Positions 8,990 through 18,576 of a DNA stretch of 64,000 nt are shown here, piece after piece. Source of the stretch: Cytobacillus oceanisediminis (GTDB lineage: Bacteria; Bacillota; Bacilli; Bacillales; Cytobacillaceae). Where the stretch lies: NCBI RefSeq assembly GCF_007830235.1, contig NZ_VLKI01000004.1, forward strand, positions 62,001-126,000, read 5' to 3'. Every line of letters begins with the position of its first letter. Within the stretch, counting starts at the first letter, position 1. The notes below the pieces were generated by a model that saw only the letters and a list, made by a program, of their open reading frames with translations, ran no database searches and was not told the origin of the DNA. Position numbers and translations under genes: made by a program.

Positions 8990-10576
8990 ATGAAACAAAT
9001 GCCTATCCGCTGGAAAATTACCATTCTATCTTATGCCGTCGTTATTTTTTCCCTTTTGATTGGCGGAATGGTTGTCATTACAAATATACAGGAAAAGGAA
9101 GAAAAGGAACTCAGAATACGATCCATGAACACAGCCAGAACTGTGGCTGAGCTGTCAGACGTTAAAAAAGGAATTCTGCAGCCACAAGGCTGGAAGACAG
9201 TCAATAAAGTAGCAGAGGAAATCCGGATTATAAATGAGACAGACTATATTGTTATCATGAATATGGAACGTATCAGGTATTCTCACCCGGTAAAAGAATT
9301 GATTGGCCAGCCTTCTCAGGGCGAGGATGAAAAACCAGCCTTTGCTGAACATATTTATTTTTCCAAGGCACAAGGGGAGGCCGGAACCTTTATTCGGGCT
9401 TTCATCCCTATTAAAGATAACAGCCTGAATCAAATTGGTGTTGTGGTTGTGGGCAATAAGGTGCCTACTTTTACCGAGATTATAGATGAATTAATCGATG
9501 ACATAACCATTATTGTCATGCTTACGCTAATATTTGGGCTAATCGGCTCTTTAATGCTTGCGAACCATATTAAAAAGCAGATGTTCCAGCTCGAGCCCTA
9601 TGAAATTAAAAGAATGCTTGAGGAAAGAACTGCAACCTTCCATTCGATTAATGAAGGCGTTATTGCTATCGACAATCAAGAAAATATTACGGTTTTTAAT
9701 GAAAAAGCAAAGAAAATATTTAACGTGACAGGAAATGCTGCGGGTAAAAGTATTAGAACCATTTTAAAGGATACCAGACTCCCCGAAATCGTAGAGACGA
9801 ATCGCCCTGTTTATAATGAACAAATTATTGTGAGCGGGAAGGTCATTTTAAGCACTAGGATCCCGATCCGGAAAGACAATGAAACGATTGGCGCTGTAGC
9901 CCTTTTCCAGGACCGCACAGAGGTGGCGAAGCTTGCGGAAGAGCTGACCGGGGTGAAGAGCTTTGTTGAAGCACTCAGGGTGCAGAACCATGAACATATG
10001 AATAAGCTTCACACGATAGCAGGATTGATACAGCTGGGAAAAGCGGATAAAGCATTAAAGCTTGCTTTTGACGCATCAGAAGAGCAGGAAAACCTTTCTA
10101 GCTTCCTAAGCGCTAAAATAAGGAATGATGCTGTCGCCGGCCTTTTATTGAGTAAAGTGAGGCGCGGCAAGGAACTGGGCATTAATGTGGTCATCGATGA
10201 AAATAGCAATCTTGAAGAATTTCCAAACCGGCTGGATCATCATGACTTTGTTCTGTTAGTAGGAAATCTCATCGAGAATGCATTTGGCTCTTTTGAGCAT
10301 ACAGAGCATGAAGATAGAAGAGTCGAGATTAGCCTCGAACAGACAGAAGATATCTGTGCTTTGCTTGTTGAAGATAACGGAAGTGGCATAGATAAAGCCT
10401 TTTTACCGAAGCTTTATGAAAAAGGATTTACAGCAAATAAATCAGGCGGAACAGGCTACGGATTATATCTAATTAAACAAATAGTAGAAAAAGGGGAAGG
10501 CAGCATAGTGGTTGAATCAAAGATAGGTGAAGGGACTGCTTTCACCATTACTTTTCCAATGGAAGCGGGGGGTTGA
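8990..10576 (+). CDS. dctS: sensor histidine kinase DctS (CitA/DcuS type)
   Basis: About 528 residues: TM helix (about 10-30), extracytoplasmic sensor domain, second TM (about 172-190), cytoplasmic PAS domain (about 215-320), a SpoOB-type dimerisation helix with the phospho-acceptor His in QNHEHMNKLHTI, and an ATPase domain with EDNGSGID and GGTGYGLYLIKQIVE. This is the architecture of the dicarboxylate/citrate sensors DctS, DcuS and CitA. The ATG at 8990 is chosen because GGGAGG lies 9 bases upstream; an ATG at 8960 lacks one. Its stop overlaps the dctR region. Confidence 0.9.
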   Translation: MKQMPIRWKITILSYAVVIFSLLIGGMVVITNIQEKEEKELRIRSMNTARTVAELSDVKKGILQPQGWKTVNKVAEEIRIINETDYIVIMNMERIRYSHPVKELIGQPSQGEDEKPAFAEHIYFSKAQGEAGTFIRAFIPIKDNSLNQIGVVVVGNKVPTFTEIIDELIDDITIIVMLTLIFGLIGSLMLANHIKKQMFQLEPYEIKRMLEERTATFHSINEGVIAIDNQENITVFNEKAKKIFNVTGNAAGKSIRTILKDTRLPEIVETNRPVYNEQIIVSGKVILSTRIPIRKDNETIGAVALFQDRTEVAKLAEELTGVKSFVEALRVQNHEHMNKLHTIAGLIQLGKADKALKLAFDASEEQENLSSFLSAKIRNDAVAGLLLSKVRRGKELGINVVIDENSNLEEFPNRLDHHDFVLLVGNLIENAFGSFEHTEHEDRRVEISLEQTEDICALLVEDNGSGIDKAFLPKLYEKGFTANKSGGTGYGLYLIKQIVEKGEGSIVVESKIGEGTAFTITFPMEAGG

Positions 10577-10581
10577 AGCAA

Positions 10582-11271
10582 ATGGCGAATAAAGAGGAAA
10601 TTCGAGTGCTGCTGATTGAAGATGATCCGATGGTCCAGGAGGTTAATAAAGAGTTTATCACAAGTGTAGAGGGTTTTAAGATTATCGCAGTGGCTGGGAA
10701 TGGAGAGGAAGGCATATCCCTTGTAAAAAAATTGAACCCGGATCTTGTTATTTTAGATATTTTTATGCCTAAAAAGGACGGAATCCAGACACTTCAGGAA
10801 TTTAGAAAGCAAAAGCTTGATTCTGATGTGATCGTCGTTTCTGCTGCAAAAGAAAAGGAAACCATTAAGCTGATGCTTCAAAACGGTGCCAGGGATTATA
10901 TTATCAAACCTTTTAAGCTTAATCGAATCCAGCAGGCGCTTGAAAAATACCGCCACTACAGAGAAGGCCTGAAGGAATCGGGGACGATCTCCCAGGAACA
11001 GCTCGATGCACTTATTTATGCCAGACAGGCAAATAAATCGGAAAATGATTTGCCGAAAGGGCTGAATGAATTCACATTGAGCGAAATTACCGCTTTTATG
11101 CAGAAGCAGGATGAACCGCGTTCTGCCGAAGAAGTCGCAAACTCTATCGGAATTGCAAGAGTGACCGCACGCCGCTATTTGGACTACCTTGAAAAAAGAG
11201 GCGCAATCAGGCTTGATGTGCAGTATGGGGGAGTCGGCAGACCGGTAAACCGCTATGTTCTGAATAAGTGA
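10582..11271 (+). CDS. dctR: response regulator DctR
   Basis: About 229 residues: receiver domain with acidic pair EDDP and phospho-acceptor Asp in LVILDIFMPKKDG, then a CitB/DctR-type HTH output (RSAEEVANSIGIARVTARRYLDYLEKRG). It pairs with DctS and should activate dctP. GGGGGG lies 9 bases before the ATG at 10582; a TTG at 10573 overlapping the dctS stop is the alternative start. Confidence 0.9.
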   Translation: MANKEEIRVLLIEDDPMVQEVNKEFITSVEGFKIIAVAGNGEEGISLVKKLNPDLVILDIFMPKKDGIQTLQEFRKQKLDSDVIVVSAAKEKETIKLMLQNGARDYIIKPFKLNRIQQALEKYRHYREGLKESGTISQEQLDALIYARQANKSENDLPKGLNEFTLSEITAFMQKQDEPRSAEEVANSIGIARVTARRYLDYLEKRGAIRLDVQYGGVGRPVNRYVLNK

Positions 11272-11330
11272 AAATTCCGAGACCAAAATGAACAAAACAT
11301 CCGTTATGACCATAAACTTCTCTCTTTTAC

Positions 11331-11347
11331 CTGAAAACGCTATCATT
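11331..11347 (+). promoter_or_regulatory. cre (CcpA) site upstream of dctP
   Basis: CTGAAAACGCTATCATT matches the cre consensus WTGNNARCGNWWWCAWW at 16 of 17 positions. It lies 37 bases before the dctP start, so catabolite repression of dicarboxylate uptake is expected. Confidence 0.7.
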
Positions 11348-11383
11348 CTTAATAGAAAGAATTGTTAGAAAAAAGGAGATGAG

Positions 11384-12682
11384 ATGAAGTTGAAAAAGCA
11401 GCGGATTTATAAGAATTTAACCTTTCAAGTGTTAACTGCTATTTTTATCGGTGTAATGGTCGGGTTAATTTGGCCTGAAGTCGGAAAAGAGATGAAGCCG
11501 GTAGGCGATACATTTATTAACGCAGTAAAAATGGTCATTGCCCCGATTATTTTCTTAACCATCGTCCTTGGAATTGCAAAAATGGGAGATATGAAAAAAG
11601 TCGGCAAAGTTGGCGGCAAAGCCTTCATTTACTTTGAGATTGTGACAACACTTGCTTTAATGATCGGTCTTATCGTTGTAAATGTCGTTAAACCTGGTGC
11701 TGGCCTTAATTTTAATGAGTTGGAAAAAGGAGATGTATCCCAGTATACGCAAAATGGCGGAGAGGGCATTAACTGGATTGAGTTTGTCACTCATATCGTC
11801 CCTCACAATATGGTGGATGCATTTGCAAAAGGCGATATTCTGCAAGTATTATTCTTCTCGATCCTATTTGGGGTTGGTTTGGCGGCTCTTGGTGAAAAGG
11901 GGAAAATCGTTACCGAATTTTTGGATAAGCTATCACTTGTATTCTTCAAAATCATTGGCTACGTTATGAAGGCAGCTCCAATTGGCGCATTTGGTGCTAT
12001 GGCTTACACAATTGGAAACTTTGGCCTAGCTTCATTGGTGCCGCTGGGTAAGTTAATGATGTCTGTGTATATTACAATGGCACTGTTTATCTTTGTCGTT
12101 TTAAATATTATTTGTAAAATGTATGGATTCAGCTTGTGGAACTACTTGAAGTTTATCAAAGACGAGATTTTGATTGTACTAGGTACAAGTTCTTCAGAAT
12201 CAGTGCTTCCAAGAATGATGGATAAAATGGAGCGCATCGGCTGCTCCAAGTCAGTAGTAGGACTTGTTATTCCAACTGGATATTCCTTTAACCTGGATGG
12301 TACATCCATTTATCTATCGATGGCCGTTGTATTCCTTGCGCAGGTATTCGGTGTTGACTTGACAATGGGCCAGCAGATTACGATTCTATTAGTGTTAATG
12401 TTAACTTCCAAAGGTGCTGCTGGTGTTACAGGAAGCGGATTTATTGTCCTGGCTTCTACTATGGCTGCCCTTCAGGTTATCCCTCTGGAAGGATTGGCAT
12501 TGCTGCTTGGTGTTGACCGCTTCATGAGTGAAGGAAGAGCCATTGTTAACCTGATCGGTAATGGGATTGCTACAATCATTGTAGCCAAGAGTGAAAATGA
12601 ATTTGATGAAAATAAGAGCAAAAGAGCGATCAATGAAATGAAGCTGTTGAAGCAGGATAACCAGACAAAACAAGCTGTATAA
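11384..12682 (+). CDS. dctP: C4-dicarboxylate:cation symporter DctP (DAACS family)
   Basis: 432-residue secondary carrier for fumarate, succinate and malate. The family motifs are visible: the serine-rich LGTSSSESVLPRMMDKME hairpin, SFNLDGTSIYLS, SKGAAGVTGSGF and LLLGVDRFMSEGRAIVNLIGN. It has eight TM segments plus two re-entrant loops, as expected. AAAAAGGAGATGAG precedes the ATG. The 112-base gap from dctR carries a cre box, so dctP probably has its own DctR-activated, CcpA-repressed promoter. Confidence 0.93.
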   Translation: MKLKKQRIYKNLTFQVLTAIFIGVMVGLIWPEVGKEMKPVGDTFINAVKMVIAPIIFLTIVLGIAKMGDMKKVGKVGGKAFIYFEIVTTLALMIGLIVVNVVKPGAGLNFNELEKGDVSQYTQNGGEGINWIEFVTHIVPHNMVDAFAKGDILQVLFFSILFGVGLAALGEKGKIVTEFLDKLSLVFFKIIGYVMKAAPIGAFGAMAYTIGNFGLASLVPLGKLMMSVYITMALFIFVVLNIICKMYGFSLWNYLKFIKDEILIVLGTSSSESVLPRMMDKMERIGCSKSVVGLVIPTGYSFNLDGTSIYLSMAVVFLAQVFGVDLTMGQQITILLVLMLTSKGAAGVTGSGFIVLASTMAALQVIPLEGLALLLGVDRFMSEGRAIVNLIGNGIATIIVAKSENEFDENKSKRAINEMKLLKQDNQTKQAV

Positions 12683-12687
12683 TCGTG

Positions 12688-12718
12688 AGGCCATTCTCTA
12701 TATGGGGGATGGCCTTTT
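12688..12718 (+). terminator. terminator of dctP
   Basis: Stem AGGCCAT / ATGGCCT followed by TTTT. Confidence 0.75.
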
Positions 12719-12818
12719 GCGATGAGATGAAATTTGTCGATATGACTCCCTATACCCTCGACAATCTTCTCATTCATTTCCCGGGAAAAAATCAGGTGTG
12801 AAAAAGGTCAGCGGCTAT

Positions 12819-12840
12819 TTCAATCAAACGTTTGATTGAA
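12819..12840. repeat. 22 bp perfect palindrome, copy 1
   Basis: Core TCAATCAAACGTTTGATTGA with one more matched base on each side. Identical copies lie at 35480-35501 and 48181-48202. It lies between dctP and rlmI. The shape fits an operator for a dimeric repressor such as a TetR-type protein; the binding protein is unknown. Confidence 0.7.
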
Positions 12841-12880
12841 AAGGCAAATGCTGAATGGCGGCGAAAAATGGCGCTTTGTT

Positions 12881-12930
12881 GGTGCCAGATACCTATACTA
12901 GCTCAGCCAGATGGTATAGGTGCCTGGCAC
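12881..12930. repeat. long hairpin repeat, copy B
   Basis: Arms GGTGCCAGATACCTATAC and GGTATAGGTGCCTGGCAC around a loop; a diverged relative of the copies at 7656 and 14185. It lies just upstream of the rlmI promoter region. Confidence 0.8.
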
Positions 12931-12985
12931 TTTTAATGTTAAAATACTACAATAACAGTACATTATAATATGATTGGGTGAACGT

Positions 12986-14179
12986 ATGAGTAAAGCAATT
13001 AGATTAAATGTGGCTTCTAAATATAAGAGACATTTTCAATCTGGGTATCCGCTGGTGACAGAGGAGTCTGTTCAGAGGCTTCCGAAGGGGATTGAAGAGG
13101 GTGCAATTATTGACCTTGTTGATGAGAATAACCGTTTCATTGGCAAAGGGTATTATGGAAAGCAAAATAAAGGCAGAGGCTGGGTGCTGACGAATAATCA
13201 GCATGAAGAGATTGACGAACCGTTTTTTGCTAAAAAGTTTAAAGCAGCTTTGAAAAGGCGTGAAGATCTTTTCAATGATCCCGATACAACCGCTTTTCGG
13301 GTTTTCAATGGGGAAGGCGATGGGATTGGAGGCATTACGATTGATTACTATGATGGCTTTTATGTGGTAAGCTGGTATAGTGAAGGGGTTTACACCTTTA
13401 AGGATACAGTTGTTCAGGCGTTAATGAAGACAGCAGATGTGAAAGGCCTCTATGAGAAGAAACGCTTTGCTGTCAAAGGCACCTATATTGAGGATGATGA
13501 CTTTGTAGCAGGGGAACGGGCATCCTTCCCGCTGATGGTGAAGGAGAACGGTATCAACTATCCAATCTATCTGAATGAAGGTGCCATGGTAGGCGTCTTC
13601 CTTGACCAAAGGCATGTAAGGAAGACGATCAGGGATAAATATGCGGAAGGCAAAACCGTCTTAAACACCTTCTCCTATACAGGGGCTTTTTCGGTTGCTG
13701 CCGCTTTGGGCGGGGCATCGAAAACAACAAGTGTTGACCTGGCAAACCGCAGCAAAAGCAAAACAATCGAGATGTTCAGCGTCAATGGCATCTATTATGA
13801 GGCGCAGGATATTATTGTTGAAGATGTGTTCAACTATTTCAAATATGCGGTCCGCAAGCAACTGAAGTTTGATATGGTCATTTTGGATCCGCCAAGCTTT
13901 GCCCGGTCCAAAAAGCATACGTTCAGTGCCAGAAAAGATTATCCGGAACTGCTCGCACAGGCTATTCAAATCACAGGAAAGAACGGCATCATCGTTGCAT
14001 CATCCAACTGCAGCACCTTCAATATGAAAAAATTCAAAGGTTTCATCCAAAAGGCCTTCCAGCAAACAGGAGGCAGCTATAAAATCCTTGAAGAATTCAC
14101 CCTCCCGGAAGACTTTAGAACCATCAAGGAATTCAAAGAGGGAGACTACCTCAAGGTTGCGTTTATACAAAAGCTATAA
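12986..14179 (+). CDS. rlmI: class I rRNA methyltransferase, RlmI/YwbD family
   Basis: 397 residues from ATG 12986 (GGGTGA just upstream; TTG 12974 is a poorer start). N-terminal PUA-like domain (about 1-75), EEHxxx/THUMP-like middle, and a Rossmann methyltransferase domain with NTFSYTGAFSVAA (SAM motif I) and the catalytic LDPPSFARSK motif. This matches the family that makes 5-methylcytosine in 23S rRNA (E. coli RlmI, position 1962) and B. subtilis YwbD. The ywbE homologue is about 24 kb away, not adjacent. Confidence 0.85.
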   Translation: MSKAIRLNVASKYKRHFQSGYPLVTEESVQRLPKGIEEGAIIDLVDENNRFIGKGYYGKQNKGRGWVLTNNQHEEIDEPFFAKKFKAALKRREDLFNDPDTTAFRVFNGEGDGIGGITIDYYDGFYVVSWYSEGVYTFKDTVVQALMKTADVKGLYEKKRFAVKGTYIEDDDFVAGERASFPLMVKENGINYPIYLNEGAMVGVFLDQRHVRKTIRDKYAEGKTVLNTFSYTGAFSVAAALGGASKTTSVDLANRSKSKTIEMFSVNGIYYEAQDIIVEDVFNYFKYAVRKQLKFDMVILDPPSFARSKKHTFSARKDYPELLAQAIQITGKNGIIVASSNCSTFNMKKFKGFIQKAFQQTGGSYKILEEFTLPEDFRTIKEFKEGDYLKVAFIQKL

Positions 14180-14184
14180 AATGA

Positions 14185-14234
14185 GTGCCAGGTACCTATA
14201 CCACTTCCGCTGCGTGGTATAGGTACCTGGCACC
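14185..14234. repeat. long hairpin repeat, copy C
   Basis: Arms GTGCCAGGTACCTATACC (14185-14202) and GGTATAGGTACCTGGCACC (14216-14234) pair almost perfectly. Compared with copy A, GGCACC/GGTGCC has become GGTACC/GGTACC on both arms, a compensatory change. It directly follows rlmI and may end its transcript. A half-like palindrome GGTGCCTGTCACC lies at 14327-14339. Confidence 0.85.
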
Positions 14235-14366
14235 TTCTATATGTATCGGACAAAAACGTGAAGACAAATCCATCACTAAAATTCCGAAAAGTATAAATAT
14301 TTTATGGTATGATTATGGTTGAAAAAGGTGCCTGTCACCATCATTATGAGAAAGAAGGTTTACATT

Positions 14367-15677
14367 GTGCAGCGTTTTAGGGTTCATTATGCGTGGGTGA
14401 TTTTGGTTTTGACGTTTGTTGCTTTGCTGGCCGCACAAGGGGTGAGGCTGTCGTTTGGGGCGTTTATGACGCCGTGGGAGAGTGAATTCTCCACGAATCG
14501 CAGCGTCATTTCACTGGTGGCGTTTATCAGCTATATTGTTTTCGCCATTTCACAGCCTTATGTCGGCAGGCTGATAGACAAGTACGGGATCCGCTACATC
14601 CTTTCCTTCAGCATTTTGCTGATCGGCTTTTCAACAATACTCACCTTCTTCACAACCGATCCAGTCCAGCTGATGATCATTTATGGTGTGATTGCTTCAG
14701 TCGGCTTTGGGGGTGCGTCCAATGTGGCGGGAACGATCGCTGTTGCGACCTGGTTTGCTGATAAAAAGGGCATGGCGATGGGGCTAATGTCCGCTGGAAC
14801 AGCAGCCGGGCAGCTCGTCCTTGTCCCGCTTTCACTGTTTCTCATTGACCAGCTCGGCTGGAAAACGACAGTCATCGTATTAGGCTGTTTCCTAATCTTA
14901 ATCGTGTTTCCGCTGCTTCTTCTGTTTATTCGCTCCAGTCCATCTGACATTCATATAAAAGCCTATGGAGCAAAGGAAGATGCTGCAACTAGCCAGAGTG
15001 GCACAAAGGAAGCTCCCAAAGCAACTCTATCTATCTTCCAGCTTTTGCGGCGCAGGGAATTCCTGTTTCTCATGCTTCCATTTTTCGTTTGCGGTGTCAC
15101 GACAACAGGCCTGATGGATACCCACCTTATTCCTTTTGCCCAGTATTGCGGATTCACGCCTGGCATTACAGGAGCTGCCGTCAGTTTGCTGGCTGGCTTT
15201 AACATTTTAGGAACAGTCGTTTCCGGTTTCCTGGCAGACCGGTGGAATTGCAGAATGATATTGGCTTTTCTATACGGGGTAAGAGCTCTAACCATTGTTC
15301 TATTATTGATCATTGTCAATGACGCTTCCTTGTTTGGCTTTTTCATCTCTCAATCGCATCTGCTGATCCTATTTGCAATCAGCTTTGGTGTCGTGAATTT
15401 TGCAACGGTCGCTCCAACCATGAAACTGGCAACTGAATACTTCAAACATTTGTCAGTCGGTGCAGTGATCGGCTGGATTTATCTCAGCCACCAGCTCGGA
15501 TCTGCGCTGGGTTCCTTCGTCCCGGGTGTTTTATTTGATTTAACAGGAAGCTATGCTATGTCCTTTATTGCATCCATCATTCTGCTTATTGGCGCTTCCG
15601 CTTTATGCATGATGCTGCCTAAAACAGGTGTGAACTATCACCATTCGGGTGGCCAAGTCATTGTAAGGAATAGTTAA
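14367..15677 (+). CDS. MFS transporter (OFA/monocarboxylate-like)
   Basis: About 436 residues with twelve predicted TM segments in two halves split by a hydrophilic loop (about residues 195-225). It carries the MFS motif-A-like GRLIDKYGIRY after TM2 and GFLADRWNCRM after TM8, and resembles the oxalate/formate and monocarboxylate porter families, so an organic-acid substrate is plausible but not shown. GTG 14367 is preferred because GAAGG lies 8 bases upstream; ATG 14346 and TTG 14319 are in frame but lie within or next to a small palindrome. Confidence 0.75.
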   Translation: MQRFRVHYAWVILVLTFVALLAAQGVRLSFGAFMTPWESEFSTNRSVISLVAFISYIVFAISQPYVGRLIDKYGIRYILSFSILLIGFSTILTFFTTDPVQLMIIYGVIASVGFGGASNVAGTIAVATWFADKKGMAMGLMSAGTAAGQLVLVPLSLFLIDQLGWKTTVIVLGCFLILIVFPLLLLFIRSSPSDIHIKAYGAKEDAATSQSGTKEAPKATLSIFQLLRRREFLFLMLPFFVCGVTTTGLMDTHLIPFAQYCGFTPGITGAAVSLLAGFNILGTVVSGFLADRWNCRMILAFLYGVRALTIVLLLIIVNDASLFGFFISQSHLLILFAISFGVVNFATVAPTMKLATEYFKHLSVGAVIGWIYLSHQLGSALGSFVPGVLFDLTGSYAMSFIASIILLIGASALCMMLPKTGVNYHHSGGQVIVRNS

Positions 15678-15757
15678 TGAATGGTTTAAAATCGACACTT
15701 TTTTCCTCATAAGTTAAAATATTTATAGACTAATTTGAACGGTAAGGGGAGTCAGGG

Positions 15758-16603
15758 ATGCATCGTAATAAGGATCTATATCAATTTTTGCTGGAAAAAA
15801 CGCGGCAATTAACAGAAGAATGGTATGAAAATCTCGATAAAAGCGAGAGTGCCGGAATCTATTCCTCGGATGATCCGGCCATTATTGAAACTGTCAAAAA
15901 GCAAAACTATGAATTTCATCAGCAGTTTTGTGAAGTCTTTAATAAAGATGAAGAATCATTCTTCAATGAGTTAGAAAAATGGATTGTAAAAGTGGCCCAG
16001 GATGAAGGACATCTTTGTACGCCATTGCAAATGATCCTCCGTGAGTTTTTTAATACTCAGGAGCAGTATTTGAACTTAATAGATGAATTTGCTGAAACCA
16101 ATAAAGACCAGTATGATACCCGTCAAATAGATTCCTGGCGCCGAATCATGCTGAAGTGCTTTAATGAAGTGGTTACTTGGTTCACGGAAGAGTATAATAA
16201 CCATTCTCAAAAAAGGCTGGAGGCCCAGCAGGATTTAATTCGTGAGCTAAGCTCCCCCGTCATTTCTTTAACTAAAGACATCGCACTTCTGCCGCTTGTT
16301 GGGGATATCGATACAGCCCGGGCAAAGAGCATGCTTGAAAATACGCTTCAGCAGTGCAATAAGTTGGGTGTAAACCAGCTGTTCCTAGATTTATCCGGAG
16401 TGGTTATGATTGATACAATGGTTGCCCATCAGCTGTTCCAATTGATTGAAGCACTAAGCCTGATCGGGGTGAAAACAACCATCTCCGGACTAAGGCCGGA
16501 AATCGCCCAGACCGCAGTCCAGCTAGGACTATCATTTGACCACATTAGCATCAAATCCACGCTTTCCAGTGCAATTAAATCGGCCAACCTTATACCAAAT
16601 TAA
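15758..16603 (+). CDS. RsbR-family stressosome protein with STAS domain
   Basis: 281 residues: a non-heme-globin-like N-terminal sensor domain (about 1-150), a short linker helix and a C-terminal STAS domain (about 165-275). The two RsbT-phosphorylated threonines of RsbRA-type proteins (T171 and T205, 34 apart) align with Thr186 in DIDTARA and Thr220 in IDTMVAH, also 34 apart. It should therefore be a working stressosome subunit feeding sigma-B. It has its own terminator. A second paralogue at 54495 lacks both threonines. Confidence 0.88.
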   Translation: MHRNKDLYQFLLEKTRQLTEEWYENLDKSESAGIYSSDDPAIIETVKKQNYEFHQQFCEVFNKDEESFFNELEKWIVKVAQDEGHLCTPLQMILREFFNTQEQYLNLIDEFAETNKDQYDTRQIDSWRRIMLKCFNEVVTWFTEEYNNHSQKRLEAQQDLIRELSSPVISLTKDIALLPLVGDIDTARAKSMLENTLQQCNKLGVNQLFLDLSGVVMIDTMVAHQLFQLIEALSLIGVKTTISGLRPEIAQTAVQLGLSFDHISIKSTLSSAIKSANLIPN

Positions 16604-16606
16604 TAA

Positions 16607-16641
16607 AAAACACGATGAAGGCCGCCTTCATCGTGTTTTTT
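16607..16641 (+). terminator. strong terminator after the RsbR-family gene
   Basis: Almost loop-less 15 bp stem with arms AACACGATGAAGGC / GCCTTCATCGTGTT and a T-run. Confidence 0.93.
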
Positions 16642-16678
16642 CAGTAAGGGCACCTTAACGAGGGGACCCGCACTTTTC

Positions 16679-18358
16679 TTATTCCAACCCTTTAATGGCC
16701 ATTTCCTTCACAGACAGAAATGCCTCACCTGTATCCAGATAGTTCACATTCACCAAATCGTCCTCCTGCAAATAAATGGCCATTGGTACGGTTTCAGATG
16801 AAACAACATAGCTCTGGCGGTTGTCGAGTAAAAACGAGACAACTGTAAAATCACCGGACTTTTCCTTGTACACACGCAACACGGTTCCGCTTGTCTGTTT
16901 TTCCTCTGCTTTTGAGCTTCCATCCACTGTGCCTCCACCTCTTTGAAGCGCGGTTTTATAAAGCCTCAAGGCATCATTCGGCGTCGAGCCATATACAGAG
17001 ATTTCCGGATTGGCTGCAGATACAATAAAGTAATTTTGCAGAAACCCGTTTGCATCGAGAACAGGGGTCAGCCAGCTTGCTTCTCCGTAGAAGTTATAAA
17101 GAACAGGCATTTCGCCGCTCCATTTCTTTTCAATAAACTTCTTCTCGATGATTTGCAGGGCTCCCTGTGAATCCATATAGGACTCTTCAAGATTGCCGGT
17201 AAAGAAGGTGGCCTCACCCGTCCTTGAATTGGTCAGTGAGTACCCTAGCATGGAATCAACGCCTTCTTTGGGGCTTGTAAAATCGGTAAAATAATACATG
17301 TCTCCATTTTCATCGAAAATCGGGCTAACATTTGCTTCTGTCCCTTCATCTGAAGGAAGCCTCACATCAGTCTTGCCAAACTTGCTGTTCCAGAAGCCGT
17401 GAATATAATTGCCATAGTAGCTGTTTTGCAGGCTGACAGCCTCCGGTGAAACGGCGCCATCAATAAAGGCTGGCACATCAGCTAACTTGTAGGCTTTCGT
17501 CTTCCCACTCATCGGATCCACCATAACTATTCCTTGAACATCAAAACCATTCCGGGCAGATATAAACTCGCCGAAAGAACGGATATAATAAGGCTTTCCT
17601 TTATCATCGACCTCTAATTGGACATCCCCATAAAAGACCTGCTGCGGATATTGCATGCGCATATGGCGCTCAATATTCTTATTAAAATAAGAGGATGGCG
17701 TGTAAACCATATCGGATTTAATAAATTTTGGATTGGCAGAGGAATCAGTCGAACTGATTGTAAAATAACCAGGCGTTTTGTTTCCATTCCACCACTTGAA
17801 AAAACCTGAAAACTCAACCGGCGCAATGTAGACATACTCTCCATTGATTTTCTGGATCTGCAGGCTGCCGAGTTCATAATAGCTCGTATTTGGAACCTGC
17901 CCAAAGGCCTTTTTCATCTTATTGCGGGCAAATTGAGGCGGAACACTCGCAGGCGTTTCCGTTTCGTCAAAAGTCTCAATTTCCGTTTTTTCCTTCATTT
18001 TGGCACTCTCATATTTTTCATCAGCATTAAAAAGAAAAGCAGTTAAAAAGAATATGCCGACAATAAGGCTCCCTAGAAACAGGACTGCTTTAATCATTCT
18101 TTCCTTCCCGGCTGCAAGAACGGCTCCGCCAAGAGAAGCGATAATCGCTATCGGCCATAAGCTGGTCAAGTTCCGATCAAGATGGCTTAAATAATAAAAG
18201 GCAAAAACAAGCAGCACGGTTATGATAATTGTCCCGGCCATGATGCCCGTCCCCATTTTTTTTCCTTCCTTTTCAGACTTTACTGTATGGCTAAAAGGAA
18301 TTAGAAGGACTGAAATAGCAAGACCGGCTAAGAGTGAAAAAATAAACATACTTCCCAT
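16679..18358 (-). CDS. large conserved membrane protein, function unknown
   Basis: About 559 residues: four hydrophobic segments in the first 110 residues, then a large region that is probably extracytoplasmic (TM topology and charge suggest it), rich in Tyr, Gly and Asp, with stretches such as YYIRSFGEFI, GIVMVDPMSGKTKAY and DMYYFTDFTSP. A short C-terminal OB-like part (SGTVLRVYKEKSGDFTVVSFLLD) follows. I do not recognise a named family. GGGGAG lies just before the ATG at 18358; an ATG 30 bases upstream has no ribosome site. It stands alone between convergent and divergent neighbours. Confidence 0.7.
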   Translation of the reverse strand: MGSMFIFSLLAGLAISVLLIPFSHTVKSEKEGKKMGTGIMAGTIIITVLLVFAFYYLSHLDRNLTSLWPIAIIASLGGAVLAAGKERMIKAVLFLGSLIVGIFFLTAFLFNADEKYESAKMKEKTEIETFDETETPASVPPQFARNKMKKAFGQVPNTSYYELGSLQIQKINGEYVYIAPVEFSGFFKWWNGNKTPGYFTISSTDSSANPKFIKSDMVYTPSSYFNKNIERHMRMQYPQQVFYGDVQLEVDDKGKPYYIRSFGEFISARNGFDVQGIVMVDPMSGKTKAYKLADVPAFIDGAVSPEAVSLQNSYYGNYIHGFWNSKFGKTDVRLPSDEGTEANVSPIFDENGDMYYFTDFTSPKEGVDSMLGYSLTNSRTGEATFFTGNLEESYMDSQGALQIIEKKFIEKKWSGEMPVLYNFYGEASWLTPVLDANGFLQNYFIVSAANPEISVYGSTPNDALRLYKTALQRGGGTVDGSSKAEEKQTSGTVLRVYKEKSGDFTVVSFLLDNRQSYVVSSETVPMAIYLQEDDLVNVNYLDTGEAFLSVKEMAIKGLE

Positions 18359-18576
18359 CGTTATCTCCCCTAATAAGTTCAAGTTCAATATGCTTATCTA
18401 CGAATGAATGCAAAAAAAGTTTCGTAAAGAAGGGATTGATCTGAAAATACCCTAATAAATTTTACGGATAAAATGATAAAAATCGTTAAATTGAGTTGTT
18501 TTTCTGTGAAAACATTGCTATTTTTAAAAATTTGAACCATTTTTGCCCCGATTTATTCCATTTATCCTTGCATCCT

